A stretch of 64,000 nucleotides of DNA, from contig OY754331.1 of the NCBI GenBank assembly GCA_963573305.1, positions 94,479,434 to 94,543,433 of the forward strand, written 5' to 3'. Shown here piece by piece: positions 46,245 through 56,534 of this stretch; position 1 is the stretch's first letter, and each line of letters opens with the position of its first letter. The stretch comes from Pyrrhosoma nymphula (taxonomy: Eukaryota; Arthropoda; Insecta; Odonata; Coenagrionidae). Made by a program: the position numbers and the translations under genes. The notes beneath the pieces were generated by a model. The model made no database searches, was not told where the DNA came from, and worked only from the letters and a program-made list of their open reading frames with translations.

Positions 46245-46315
46245 CGCCCAGGATTCAATCCATTATCCTTTGGTGTGTTACTGAACGCTCTACCTACTGG
46301 GCTACCATTCACTTG
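46245..46315 (-). repeat. tRNA-derived SINE head
   Basis: The minus strand has an A box around TAGCCCAGTAGGTAGAGCG (46286-46304) and a B box GGATTGAATCC (46251-46261) at tRNA spacing. No sound acceptor stem. The body probably continues toward 46090 but its end is unclear. Confidence 0.5.
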
Positions 46316-46674
46316 TTAATTACAATTAGTAATTATAATTATTAGGAGACAAGTCCAGTATGATCCCCCTGAAAATTATCTTATCTATTCGTAAATTATC
46401 TATTTCTTCCGTTCTGTGCATTTTTACACAAAATTAAAAGTTGAGCAGTATGTCCTAGAAACTTAAATAAAGAAAATAACAGCCTGCAGTAAAAATTCGG
46501 ATAGAAATAACTAACTACCATTAGCACAGGAAAGCAAAATGGTTATATAAAGCTGTAATAAAATAAAACATTTATTGAGCACATAAAATCGTATATATTA
46601 ACATAACTCTAAGAAATAGTGCAACAGCAAATTGTAAAGGCCACTGAATATCTGTACCATTAATACATAGATTT

Positions 46675-48010
46675 TTAACGGATCTTCATGCCTTTTGGAT
46701 AACGAGGATCCACGATTTCGGGAAGTAGGTGATCCATATAAAATTCTTTTAAATTTACCTCCATCTTCTCGTTCCAAAATTCGTCATCTCTTTCAATCCT
46801 CTGAACTATCATTCCAAACGGGCTTCAAACAAAAAATACGCAGTATTCTTTTTCTTTAATGTGCAGCTGACCCTGCACCTGGTAGTAGTAATCACTATTT
46901 TTCTTTAACCTTACTTCTCCTTCTTTAATCTCACAGTAAGAGATCATTTTCCTATTTATACCCTCTATAGGAGAAATATCCCTGCATTTATAGGGAATTT
47001 CACCTGTAGTAACCCCTTTCCATTGGCAAATATTCCATCTGGCGAGGCGGCCAGAAAAGGCAGTTTTTTGTCCACAAAGAGACCAGCTGGAAAAACTTTG
47101 TCCCCGCTGTGCCTTTCGTACTCAGAAATTGCCTTGGGTTCGCTTACTTCCCCTTATTGCGTGGATTTACTTCCTGCAAACGAATGGTAAAGCAAACCCT
47201 TGACTATATTTGCGCGGGGAGTTGTGCGTCGTAATTTACAAATGCGCCCGAAAGAGGAAGCAGTTAGCCTCTTCAATCTTTCCGATATCCACATCTCTCA
47301 GCGGCCCTGATCCCTTGTGTTTTCTTCCAGTCTCTTTCTGCCACGGTCGCTGAGTCTTAGAGACATGAGGAACTCTTCTCTCCGTTCGTTGTCGATCTCT
47401 AGAGTCTCTTTAGTGACTGCTTCACTTTGACCCACAAGGCCATAGTGTTGGTCCGGACCAGCGACCCGCAATCTTTTTCGCTTCGATGAAGAAGGCATCT
47501 CTAGGCGTCGTTTACACCTTAAGTCTGCCTTCCTTTGCGTGGAGGTAGTATACTTTTTTATGTAGAACCCTGGGCTCTTTTCCGTGATTTGCTTGTGTAT
47601 CAAGCCATGCAATTGGGGCCCAACGTTGCATGCAGTTTCCGTAATCTCACACCGCATTTGATACGCGCCCCTCGGAGCAAAGTTCACTCTCTTTCCTCCA
47701 ATATACTTTGCCACGTATGCATTATATAGCTCGGCATGATTGTTTGTGACATTCAATATCGAGCTGGGGGAGTGACGAACGAGGAGAGCATTTGAAGTCA
47801 AAATGTCTTCCCAAATGCCGCTTTTCTTCAGCTATGGAACCAGATTCACTTCCCCTTCCTTTGGCCCCTTACAGAAGTAGTCTGCACAACTGGCATGATC
47901 ACCAAAAACATGGCTTGGGCCATTCTTCAAGTCCTTCTCAAGGTCTCTAATTGAATCTGGTGATTCTGTATTTTTTCTGTAGCCTATAGCCAAAATTACA
48001 GCAGTTCTTT
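46675..48010 (-). pseudogene. Mutator-like transposase C-terminus with YqaJ exonuclease domain
   Basis: Minus-strand pieces: GPSHVFGDHASCADYFC near 47900, SSILNVTNNHAELYN and GGKRVNFAPRGAYQMRC (frame 47298-47801), then in other frames IVKGLLYHSFAGS, GLFVDKKLPFLAASPDG and LLQVKFP (YqaJ core), YYYQVQGQLHI, and LLPEIVDPRYPKG to a TAA at 46675. Arthropod proteins joining a Mutator-like transposase region to a YqaJ-type nuclease have this order. The usual E in the (E)VK-P motif reads Q here. Stops and at least three frameshifts mark a relic. The N-terminus is missing. Confidence 0.75.
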
Positions 48011-48014
48011 AACG

Positions 48015-49000
48015 CATTAAATTGTCTCCTATTTTCTTGCGTAATGTAATCGGAATCCGACCGTGGATATTTTTAGTTCTATTTACCTTTCCTTTTCAGT
48101 ATTTTCCTCCCCGGAGAGTATTATAGTTTCAGATGGTTTAGTTTCCATCTCACATTGTTCTGTAAAGAAGGCATGAATACAATATCAGTTATGACTTCGA
48201 GAAAATAGTTTAACCTGCGTACGAAGAGGCCATTTAATTATCTCGTAAATATAATATTGCGAAATAAATACCTTTATCTGTTTTTTTTTCCAGCGATTCA
48301 AACTCTGAACATTGTAAGCTCTTCTCTTCTTTTTGTAGTATGCTTTACGATACCGCGCTTTTCTATAAGGCTTCGTGGACTCTTCCATAACGCCTTCCCT
48401 TCTGCACGCTGGAGAACACAGGCACACGCACCCTTCCTCAAGAGCTCGTTTCTCAAGACTAACAAAAATCCACCCATCGCGAAGTAGCGAATTTTCGAGA
48501 ATTTCTTGCGAAAACCATAAAATGGAAAGTTCGTTTGAAGGGTCCCGGAGGTTTACAACCGTTAGCTGAATGATCTGAGCATCTACAGGGCTTAGATGGT
48601 TTGTGGAAAGTCGTTTCCTTCCATACCCTTACCGAACTCATTGACCTTGCAGCTGCTTGCAGCCTTAACTTTTTATATTGATGTAGGCTATATTTTCATT
48701 TTGAGTGAAAATATATTCGCGATAAATATGAAATCAGTCACCAAATAAGCCATGATAATCTTGGAAAAGTTTTTGACACATCTATTTTTCGACGGGGTAC
48801 CATTGTCAACCATAAACAAAATGTATTGGACCTAATATCCTGACAAAGAGTGAAAAATCATTCGAGAAAGCATGTCAAGGTTCAAGAAACTAATATTATA
48901 TTTCAGTATCTCTGACAATCAATCGCAACGTAAGTGAGAGAAAGAAAGGAACTTACTATTGCCAAAACGATGAAAATAATTAAACCCTCGAAGTGAATTG
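48015..49000. other. AT-rich stretch, no gene recognised
   Basis: Several short open frames overlap at 48185-48640 without domain signatures. No repeats identified. Confidence 0.45.
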
Positions 49001-49296
49001 GCATGATAATTCAGTGTTGGCCGTTATAACACACTTGGGCACTAAGAATTGAAATCCCGGAGAGATTTTTCAATCCCGAGATTACGGGATTGTGATTTCC
49101 TCAATCCAGAGATCCCAGGATTTATCTATAGTATCACGTGCATATATGGAATTAAAATAAAAAAAGAACTAAAATATCACATGCACATATGGAACCCATA
49201 TTAAAATGACGCAAATTGTAAGCAACATCGATTATTAATAAAGTTAATATTATTATAAAACAACACCACACAAAGTTTAGAAACAGAGGAGTATCT

Positions 49297-49336
49297 TCAG
49301 TGATGATGACGTTGCTGAAGTATTGAAATCCGGGTC
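49297..49336 (+). other. Possible Penelope-type hammerhead-like motif
   Basis: CAGTGATGATGACGTT followed by TATTGAAATCCGGGTC. It resembles the motifs at 23170 and 50571, but no arms were found. Low certainty. Confidence 0.3.
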
Positions 49337-50462
49337 TTGCGTTTGTTTTACTTTGTTTTTTAATTGTTTTATCTTTGGTACTAAAATTGGAAAAACCCCA
49401 CAAAGTTACTAAAGAATCTGTTTTACTAAAACGTAAAATAATACAGTTTTTCTTGCGGGATAAAAAATAATGCACAATAGCAGTATCAATTGCTCATAAA
49501 TTGAAAGAAATTGTAGTCTTTTAAAAAATTCGAACAAACTCGAGAGTTTGGTTATCCTGACTGAAAAGTTACTCACAATTTTTTCAAATATGCACTTAAA
49601 AAACACAGTGCGTAATGTCTCGTCGCTCATTCTTGACCTATATTTATTGCAAAGCAAACCCGCTGATAAAAAAGCCCTTTCTGATTCAACAATAATGGGA
49701 GGAATAGCTAGTAAGTGCTCGTAAATAATTTGCATATTTTATCATGTCCGTCCACTTTCACGGAAATTCTCTAGCTTTTGAACTATTGATCCTCGGTCCT
49801 TTGAACTGCAGGTAGGAGGATGTGGTTTGGAAGGAATCAAACATTGGGTAATGACCGAATCAAGTTCCTTCATTAGCTCATCCGAACATAGTGAACCACT
49901 TTCTGAATATTTAGCAGCTGACTCTCTCTTGCTCTATGCAAGCCATCAATATATCGACGTTTTGTTTCTAAAGAAGTTTGTTCTTCTTCCTCGCTTGCTG
50001 ATTTAAATGTTTTAGTGGCATTTGATTACGAAATCCAAGCAAGTATTCTTTGAAAACTCTTTTTAGGTTTGCTAGTGTTAGCACAGAATATAAATTCCCC
50101 TAATCATGACCTCTTGCCCGTGAACCGCAGTGACAATACCGCAAAACCCCTGGTAGATTAGTCTCTTCAGTATTTGATTCTGAAAGGCAGTTTTCATATT
50201 ATTCCCCAACTATGTATTCACATATGTTAGTTTTCGCATTAAGAATTCTAACGCAGCGTCACACTTCAAAACATTCTGATCTCTTCGGCAAAGCGCCTCC
50301 TCTATAATTTTCACTAGCTGAAGTGTTGTAAAAATAGAAGAAACAAGTTCATATTCACATTCATGGAATGATATTTCGGAATTAAAATCAATTAAGGCCC
50401 TCGCCACGCAAGGTTTTAGCATTGGAAAACGTGCTATCATGTCAACTAAAGTGTTCGATCGA

Positions 50463-50649
50463 ATAAAAGTTGTTGCTTCAGGCTTGATTTTGTGGAATGA
50501 CATCATGAATGAAAAGGACTGGCAATTTTCCACAAGAATATATTTTAAAACGACGGTTTCTGTGTTCGGACCTGATGATGGTGTTGTACACCGAAACCGG
50601 TCGATTTAAAATATATTCTTGTGGAAAATTGCCAGTCCTTTTCATTCAC
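50463..50649 (+). mobile_element. Non-autonomous hammerhead-ribozyme hairpin element, 12-bp target duplication
   Basis: GTGTTCGATCGA occurs at 50451-50462 and 50650-50661. The insert has a ~44-base tail (with TTCAGGCTTGATTTTGTGGA), a left arm 50507-50549, a 55-base loop, and a right arm 50605-50647 that is an exact reverse complement of the left over 43 bases. The loop holds a hammerhead-type core. It interrupts the hAT transposase. Penelope-like elements and related retrozymes carry such ribozymes; that relationship is inferred. Confidence 0.8.
50571..50602 (+). ncRNA. Hammerhead ribozyme-like core
   Basis: CCTGATGA, stem GGTGT-TGT-ACACC, then GAAACCGGTC: conserved CUGAUGA and GAAA, a three-base-pair loopless helix III (ACC/GGU) and a C at the expected cleavage position. 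There is one unpaired U between CUGAUGA and helix II. Helix I next to the core is weak and closes further out through the 43-bp arms, so activity is uncertain. Confidence 0.6.
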
Positions 50650-51899
50650 GTGTTCGATCGAGTTTTTACTTCAATAACAAGAGCTCTTTCCTCACCAAAT
50701 TTTTCAATCACATATTTTTGAAGGAATCTGTCGTTTTTTGAGAATGATTTTCTAAATAGAGGAACTATTTTCCTTATTTTTTGGACCAAAATCTTAATTT
50801 TTTGTTCTTATTCTTACACGCATCTCCATCTTCAAATGGACAATCCCCGTCTGTTTCATCACTCAACGGAAAGTCTTCGCTGAATTCAATTTCTTCAAAT
50901 TCGACTTCTTCTTCTACTTCAAATTAAATCTTTTTCACATTTACTCTACCCTCAGATTTTTACGTACCATTAATGACTGCAAGGTGGATACCACGAGCAA
51001 AACAAAGGTGATAATTCGTTGGTATTAACCTACCAACCTTTGCCATTACACTTGCACCATCCGTGGTGATTGCGAAAATGTCTTTTCCTGAAGAAATTTC
51101 AAATTATCTGAATTTCTTTTTTATAAATCCAATACAAACTTCAGAGGGCATATTCCAATTATATAGATAAGCTTCAAATTCCATATCTTTGATTCTCTTT
51201 CAGAGGAGTGAACGTTAATATCAATATAGCTTCTATTGCGTGGCGAAGTCCATTCATCGAAAGTTAGAAATAAATTCTGAAGTTTAGTCCGTAAGCTAAT
51301 CTCCGTTTTTATTTTGTATAACAAATGATTTATTTAAATTTGTCATTTAAATCAGACGTGTAGCATGTTACATTTCATGCCCAAGAAAACTTACTTACTA
51401 GGGTCACTGTACTGTGACGTACACATTTAACAAAAATGTGTACGTCAATGCCGGAATCCCAGGATTCGTATTGGTATGGAAAAATAACAAAAATTAGTTT
51501 CTGGTGGTTTTGGCAGAAATAGGTGGATTCTTTACTCGACGCCCATACACAGGATGGAATCTCTCCTAGATCACGCTCGCAGACCCTCCGTCAACCTTCC
51601 ACACGAGTGAGCGAGCGAGCGAGGATGAAACTTGATCGCTGGAGATAAGGAAGCCTTCCCCCCTCCACCTCGACCCTCTCGGAGGCGAGATCTAGAGGTG
51701 GAATGGGAAGAGGACGGGCAGGCTGCGCGGGAAAAAATTCGAAAAGAAAGCCTCAGCTTCCGTTCATTTTGGAGAACTCGATGCATCGTCTCGCATTTTA
51801 GATACCGTAGGCTTGGGTCGTAAGATGAACGCATGGGATTAGTCTCTTCTTTTATATGAAGGATTATAGATAGTGTATCTCACAGGAATTTTCCATTTA

Positions 51900-54640
51900 C
51901 GTTCATGCACCGCTGCAATAGGCGCTCAAAAACGCCTATAACAGTGAAGCTTAACATGCCATTTCTTCGTTTGCAAGCATTACAGAAGAAATTCATGTGC
52001 AAGTTACAAGCACTAAACCTTTGTGCACAATCTAGAGAAAACAAAATGGACGTATCTATTATAATACGAGCATGGCATTTAAATTAAAAAGAGTCTGCAG
52101 CGGCATTTCTGGCAAGGCGTTGAACATCCTTAAGAAAAACGAGGAAGCTTGAAAAACTCAGAAAACGTAAGATCAAACTTTTATCTTCTTTAACGTTCCT
52201 ACTACGATGCCGAGACACGGAAACTGTGCCAATATTTGTGCAAGTGAAACACCATATTCAATCCTCTTCGGCAAAGAGAATCTTACGACGCTGTAGTTTA
52301 TCTCTTTTGAGGGAACGGATACGTTACACCCGATATTCCATTCATCGGTGTTCTGAAGAACTCTACGAGCTACATCTCTATCTAAGCCGCATAATGGAAC
52401 CAAATGACTGGGACATATTGGACAGGATTTCACATTTTTCATGTGTTGCGACGTTCTAAAAAGCTAGAGTGAATCATAAATATAATAAATTCCTCGACAG
52501 ACGACATCCTCCGGAAGAGACCAAGAATTCAAAAACGGTTATAAATTTTTCGAACGTCATTTTAGAGGATGCTGCCATTTCTATCCCCAGCAAAGGAATG
52601 AATTTTGCTATAACTCCTAAGGTGATACCAAAGGAAAAAATAATAAGCTGCATTGAATCTACTTTGAGGAAATTACCAGCAAGAATTTCTGAAGACATCA
52701 GACAGGAAGCAGCCCATGTCCTCAAGAGATCGAAGCCTCCGAAATCAAATATAACGAAGGAAGAGAGGCAAGCATTTCCTTACGCAAAAATGATGATACA
52801 ATAATATTACCAGCAGATAAAGAGAATGCCACAGTAGTTCTTTCGAGAGAAGAATATGTTGATAAGATAACACAACTGCTTGATGATCCAACTTACAAAA
52901 AAATTAAGAAAGATCCAACAGCGAAGGCAGAAAAAGCTACATTAGATATCATCAAAGGTTCTTCTATTCCAAACGAAGAAAAGAAATTCCTCAAGCCATC
53001 GGCATCGAAACCACCTCGACTCTACGAGTTACCGAAGATTCACAAGCCTGGCATCCCTTTACGACCCATCGTAAGTTCCATTGGTTCCCCAACGTCTAAA
53101 CTGGCTAAAGTAATTCAAGAATTTGTTGGTTTAACCTCTTCCCATGTAAAATATTCCGATCATTATACAGAAATTATTCAAGAGTTAAAATTAACGTCAT
53201 CTGATATACTTGTGATTTTTAACGTCGTCTCATTTTTCACTAAAGTGCCTGTATTGGACTCGATCAATATATTGATGGAACTCACAAACCAAGGCCTCTC
53301 GAGCGACTACCCTAAATTGGCAGAATTCTGTTTAAAAAATGTACATTTCATGTGGAACGGAGAAATATATGAGCAAAGGGACGGCTATGGGGTCTCCTCT
53401 TTCTCTAGTTATCGCCAACCTATACATGGAAACATTTGAAAAAGAAGCGTTAAACACCTTTGACCATCACCCAACAATTTGGTTAAGATACGTTGACAAT
53501 ACATTCGTCGTTTGGCCGCATGTAAAAAAGATACTCGAGGAGTTCCTATTACATCTGAATAGTCAGCATCCTTCAATCCAGTTCACGTTGGAAATCGAAA
53601 AAGACGGACGCCTACCATTCCTGGATGTCCTAGTCCTAAGAAAAAATGATGGTACACTTGGACATAGTGTGTACAGAAAGAAGACACATACCGATCGATA
53701 TCTTCACGCACGCTCACACTACCATCCACAACAGAAGGCTTTTGTTATCAAGAGCATGTTTGATAGCGCCAGAAAAGTTTCCGATCTTGATTACATCACA
53801 CAAGAAATACACCATTTGAGGAAGGCATTCAAGAATAATGGATTTAGTAACAAATTAATTGAAAGAGTGACATCAAAAAAACCTAAAGAGAAGGAGACTC
53901 CTAAACCTCTGGGATATGTTATGCTGCCTTACATTGTGGGTACAACCGATCGCATAGGTAGAATAATGAAAAAGTACAACATAATCACACGATATAACAC
54001 TACCTCCAGAGTCCATTTTAAATAAAACAAAGATGGTAAATTTCCACACAGTATATTATCAACCACAGTATATTAACAAACACCGACCAAGGTTTCGGCA
54101 CGTAATGCCATTCTCAAGGTTATAATATACTGTGTGGAAATTTACCATCTTTGTTTTATTTAAAATGGACATTTGATATTTCCACAATGTCAAGCCTGAT
54201 ACGCTTCTATAACTACCTCCAGAGTACGAGATCATCTACGAGGGACAAAAGATCCATTACCACCCACAATGTATGAGGGTGTATACGAACTTCTCTGCAG
54301 TTGCGGAAGATCATAAGTGGGGCAAACCAAGAGAGCAATTGGAAGACGATTAAAAAAACATGAACGTGCAATCCGGAAGTAAGACTGGTATCATCTGCCG
54401 AGGCTGCTCACACTACGTTAGAGGAAGGTATATTCGCCATTGGAATCGAGACGGCAAGAGTACTACACAAAGAAAGCAGTTACTTTCCGCGGCTCATAAG
54501 GGAGGTGATTGAAATAGAAGACCAAATAATATCAATAGAGAGGATAGTTATAAACTCCCGTATACCTGGAAGAGACTTCTTCGAAATTAGGTTTTTACTT
54601 CTCAAAATCATCAACTGCTGGAATTGTTTATTTATTTTTT
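51900..54640 (+). pseudogene. Penelope-like element: reverse transcriptase plus GIY-YIG endonuclease
   Basis: N-terminal pieces lie at 51905-52460 and 52469-52804. The RT then shows PRLYELPKIHKPGIPLRPIV near 53030, KGTAMGSPLSLVIANLYME near 53380, RYVDNTFVVWPH near 53490 and LPFLDVLVLRK near 53615. After the hairpin insertion (54013-54211) comes a GIY-YIG-like segment (GVYELLCSCGRS, stop, VGQTKRAIGRRLKKHERAI; 54279-54370). Frameshifts near 52770 and 53378, the active-site YVDD reading YVDN (53498-53500), and a TAA at 54314-54316 mark it as dead. RT plus GIY-YIG is diagnostic of Penelope-like elements. Confidence 0.9.
54013..54211 (-). mobile_element. Second hammerhead-type hairpin element, 14-bp target duplication
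   Basis: ACTACCTCCAGAGT occurs at 53999-54012 and 54212-54225, splitting the Penelope ORF. Arms 54011-54059 and 54122-54170 are exact reverse complements over 49 bases. On the minus strand the loop carries CCTTGAGAATGGC, a short loop, GCCGAAACCTTGGTCGG (54083-54120). The tail (minus strand, CAGGCTTGACATTGTGGAAA) matches the tail of the 50463 element, showing one family. Confidence 0.8.
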
Positions 54641-54790
54641 GAAAAAAAAAAAGACCATTGTTATTCATAAAAGCCCGACGAAGCCGGCAGCATAGCACGA
54701 CGAAACTGTTGCTTAATACTAAATAATTAATCGCAGAACCAAAAGCCTGAAAACCATAAACAATGAGCTGCGAAAATCTACAAAAAAAGT
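54588..54790 (+). repeat. Penelope 3'-end region (pair at 44938-45145)
   Basis: Directly follows the last coding part of the Penelope-like element. It contains an A-run and the hammerhead-like motif at 54674-54706 (CGACGAAGCCGG then ACGACGAAACTG). Confidence 0.75.
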
Positions 54791-54794
54791 ATCC

Positions 54795-56330
54795 GTAATT
54801 CGTTCGGAGGCCTCCTTCGAGCATAAAAGCGATGTCAAGGCCTACATACTATGAGCCTTCGCAGTCAAAGATATGGTGGAGGAAAGCAATGGATCGTACG
54901 TGATCAAAAGTCTTTTGAATAGGTCCTCATTGGTGGCCATCCGGAGTGTTTCCGCGTGAATCTTTCTCTGAATATCCTGGCGTCCTTATTACGAGCCTCC
55001 ATCGCCTCAGATAAATAATTCCCCAGAATAATTTGGATTTAAGCAATTAAATGTTCCACCTTGAGCTTTGATGTTTCCTCACCTGATATTGCTTAAACCG
55101 CAGTCGACACGAAATATGCAAAAGACACTAAAAAAACGAATGTAGCAATGCAGCGTCGATAAACCATAAATATATTTCTCTACAGCTGCCGGTCGATTTT
55201 TCATGGCTGTTATCTCGCTCGTTATTCCGGGAACACTTTTCCCACTTTCTCAAGTAGGGCACCAAAAAACTTATCCAAATGAATTCACGGACAATATTTA
55301 GAGCGTCATCATGTGACCCGTAATATAATCTTCGTGAAAAATAACCAATCAAATATTCTTTTTTTTGTCACTAAATGATTTTCCCTTCATACCCGTTACT
55401 TTCATATGGAGCTCAAGACGCGTGATCTGGTGTGAAGGCATATCACCACACATTTGAGGAAAAACCTATGCAACGGTTCAATAATTTAAGATAATATAAT
55501 ATACGAAGGATAAAAGAAAAAAATGATGATACTTTGAATTTATAGTAAGCAGTAAGTACGCGTGGTAAAAGAAAAACCAAGAGAAGTTAACAAAATATAT
55601 ATGAACACAGATGAGAAAACTACGACGCATTATGTGGGTAAAAACATCGTTGGTGTGAAAGAAGAAATAAAATAAATTGCTTACCTTAACAAAGACGTAT
55701 ATTGTTAAGAAAATAAACAATACTGCTGTCACCACAGGGAGCAGGAAATGTCAGTATTTCACGAGCCAAATAACCAGATACTATGGGTGTTCCAAAATCA
55801 CGAGGGCACAGGCACAACATTACTTCACCAAAACCAATACAACTGCCTGTCAATGTGCATTTCTTAAAGGGCGCCACTGGAAATACCCGCTTAATACCGT
55901 CAACGGCAGCCCGGTGTCATAAAACGTTCCTTTTCGCGCCACCCTTCTCGGGAGTAAAGGCGGAAGGTGTTGTTCGGGGTGGGACTGGAGAGGGTGAAGG
56001 GAAAGAAGGGAATCTCACCCTTTGTATGGAAAACTTTCATGGTACCCCGAGAACCCGCAATCTTTCTCAAGAGTTGAAAAACGTTTATAATTTGCAGCAT
56101 GATTCCGAAAATTATCCAAAGAAAAACAAATGTACCGCAGTTACGCGGTACTATAAGTACTACTATATCTGCTCAACTTTTAAGGTTTTCGAAGAAAAAT
56201 GAGAGCGGGCGCTTTTTTGGAAATTTGGTCGTGTTTGAGCCTCTTTATCTAAGTAACGGGTAAGACCTATGAAAACGGCTTAAAACTCACACCTTACGTC
56301 CATGGTGGCATAGACATTAAGCGATTATTT
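54795..56330. other. Stretch without a recognised gene
   Basis: Only short open frames without domain signatures; one of 139 codons (55783-56202) was not recognised. Confidence 0.4.
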
Positions 56331-56334
56331 TTTA

Positions 56335-56530
56335 ATAACCGTGCATCCTTAGTCCACAGTTAAACGTCCCATCCGAAACGACGGACAGATTACCAGATTT
56401 GTAATGTCCTCCGCAGATCACCCAGACAAGAGATTAGGGTTTCAATGCATACTCTCTAAACGCTGTTAGTATTCGAACCCGGGCCCTCGCGATGGGAAGC
56501 CAGCACTCAAGCCACCGCACCAACTCAATC
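56335..56530 (-). repeat. tRNA-derived SINE
   Basis: On the minus strand the head has an A box near GGTGCGGTGGCTTGAGTGC (56503-56521) and a B box GGGTTCGAAT (56471-56480). It is followed by a body with GATGGGACGTTTAACTGTGG, a block resembling the body of common arthropod tRNA-derived SINEs. The 3' limit is near 56335. Confidence 0.6.
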
Positions 56531-56534
56531 ACAC

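Larger units (their letters stand above)
49012..51324 (-). pseudogene. hAT transposase relic, with one terminus at 49012
   Basis: Minus-strand pieces in order: LFLTFDEWTSPRNRSY near 51250 (start of the RNase H-like core), then VIEKFGEERALV near 50700, NTLVDMIARFPMLKPCVARA (50390-50450) with EEALCRRDQNVLK, and LLAIPPIIVESERAFLSAG with NKYRSRMSDETLR near 49660, the C-terminal hAT dimerisation domain. The 3' terminus begins CAGTGTTGGCCGTTA at 49012, a usual hAT end. The other terminus was not found. A 187-bp ribozyme hairpin interrupts the coding region at 50463-50649. Many stops; inactive. Confidence 0.75.

Noticed and set aside
51415..51447. 14-base perfect inverted repeat TGACGTACACATTT near the hAT relic
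   Set aside because: Could be a subterminal hairpin, but it does not match the 49012 terminus and has no flanking duplication.
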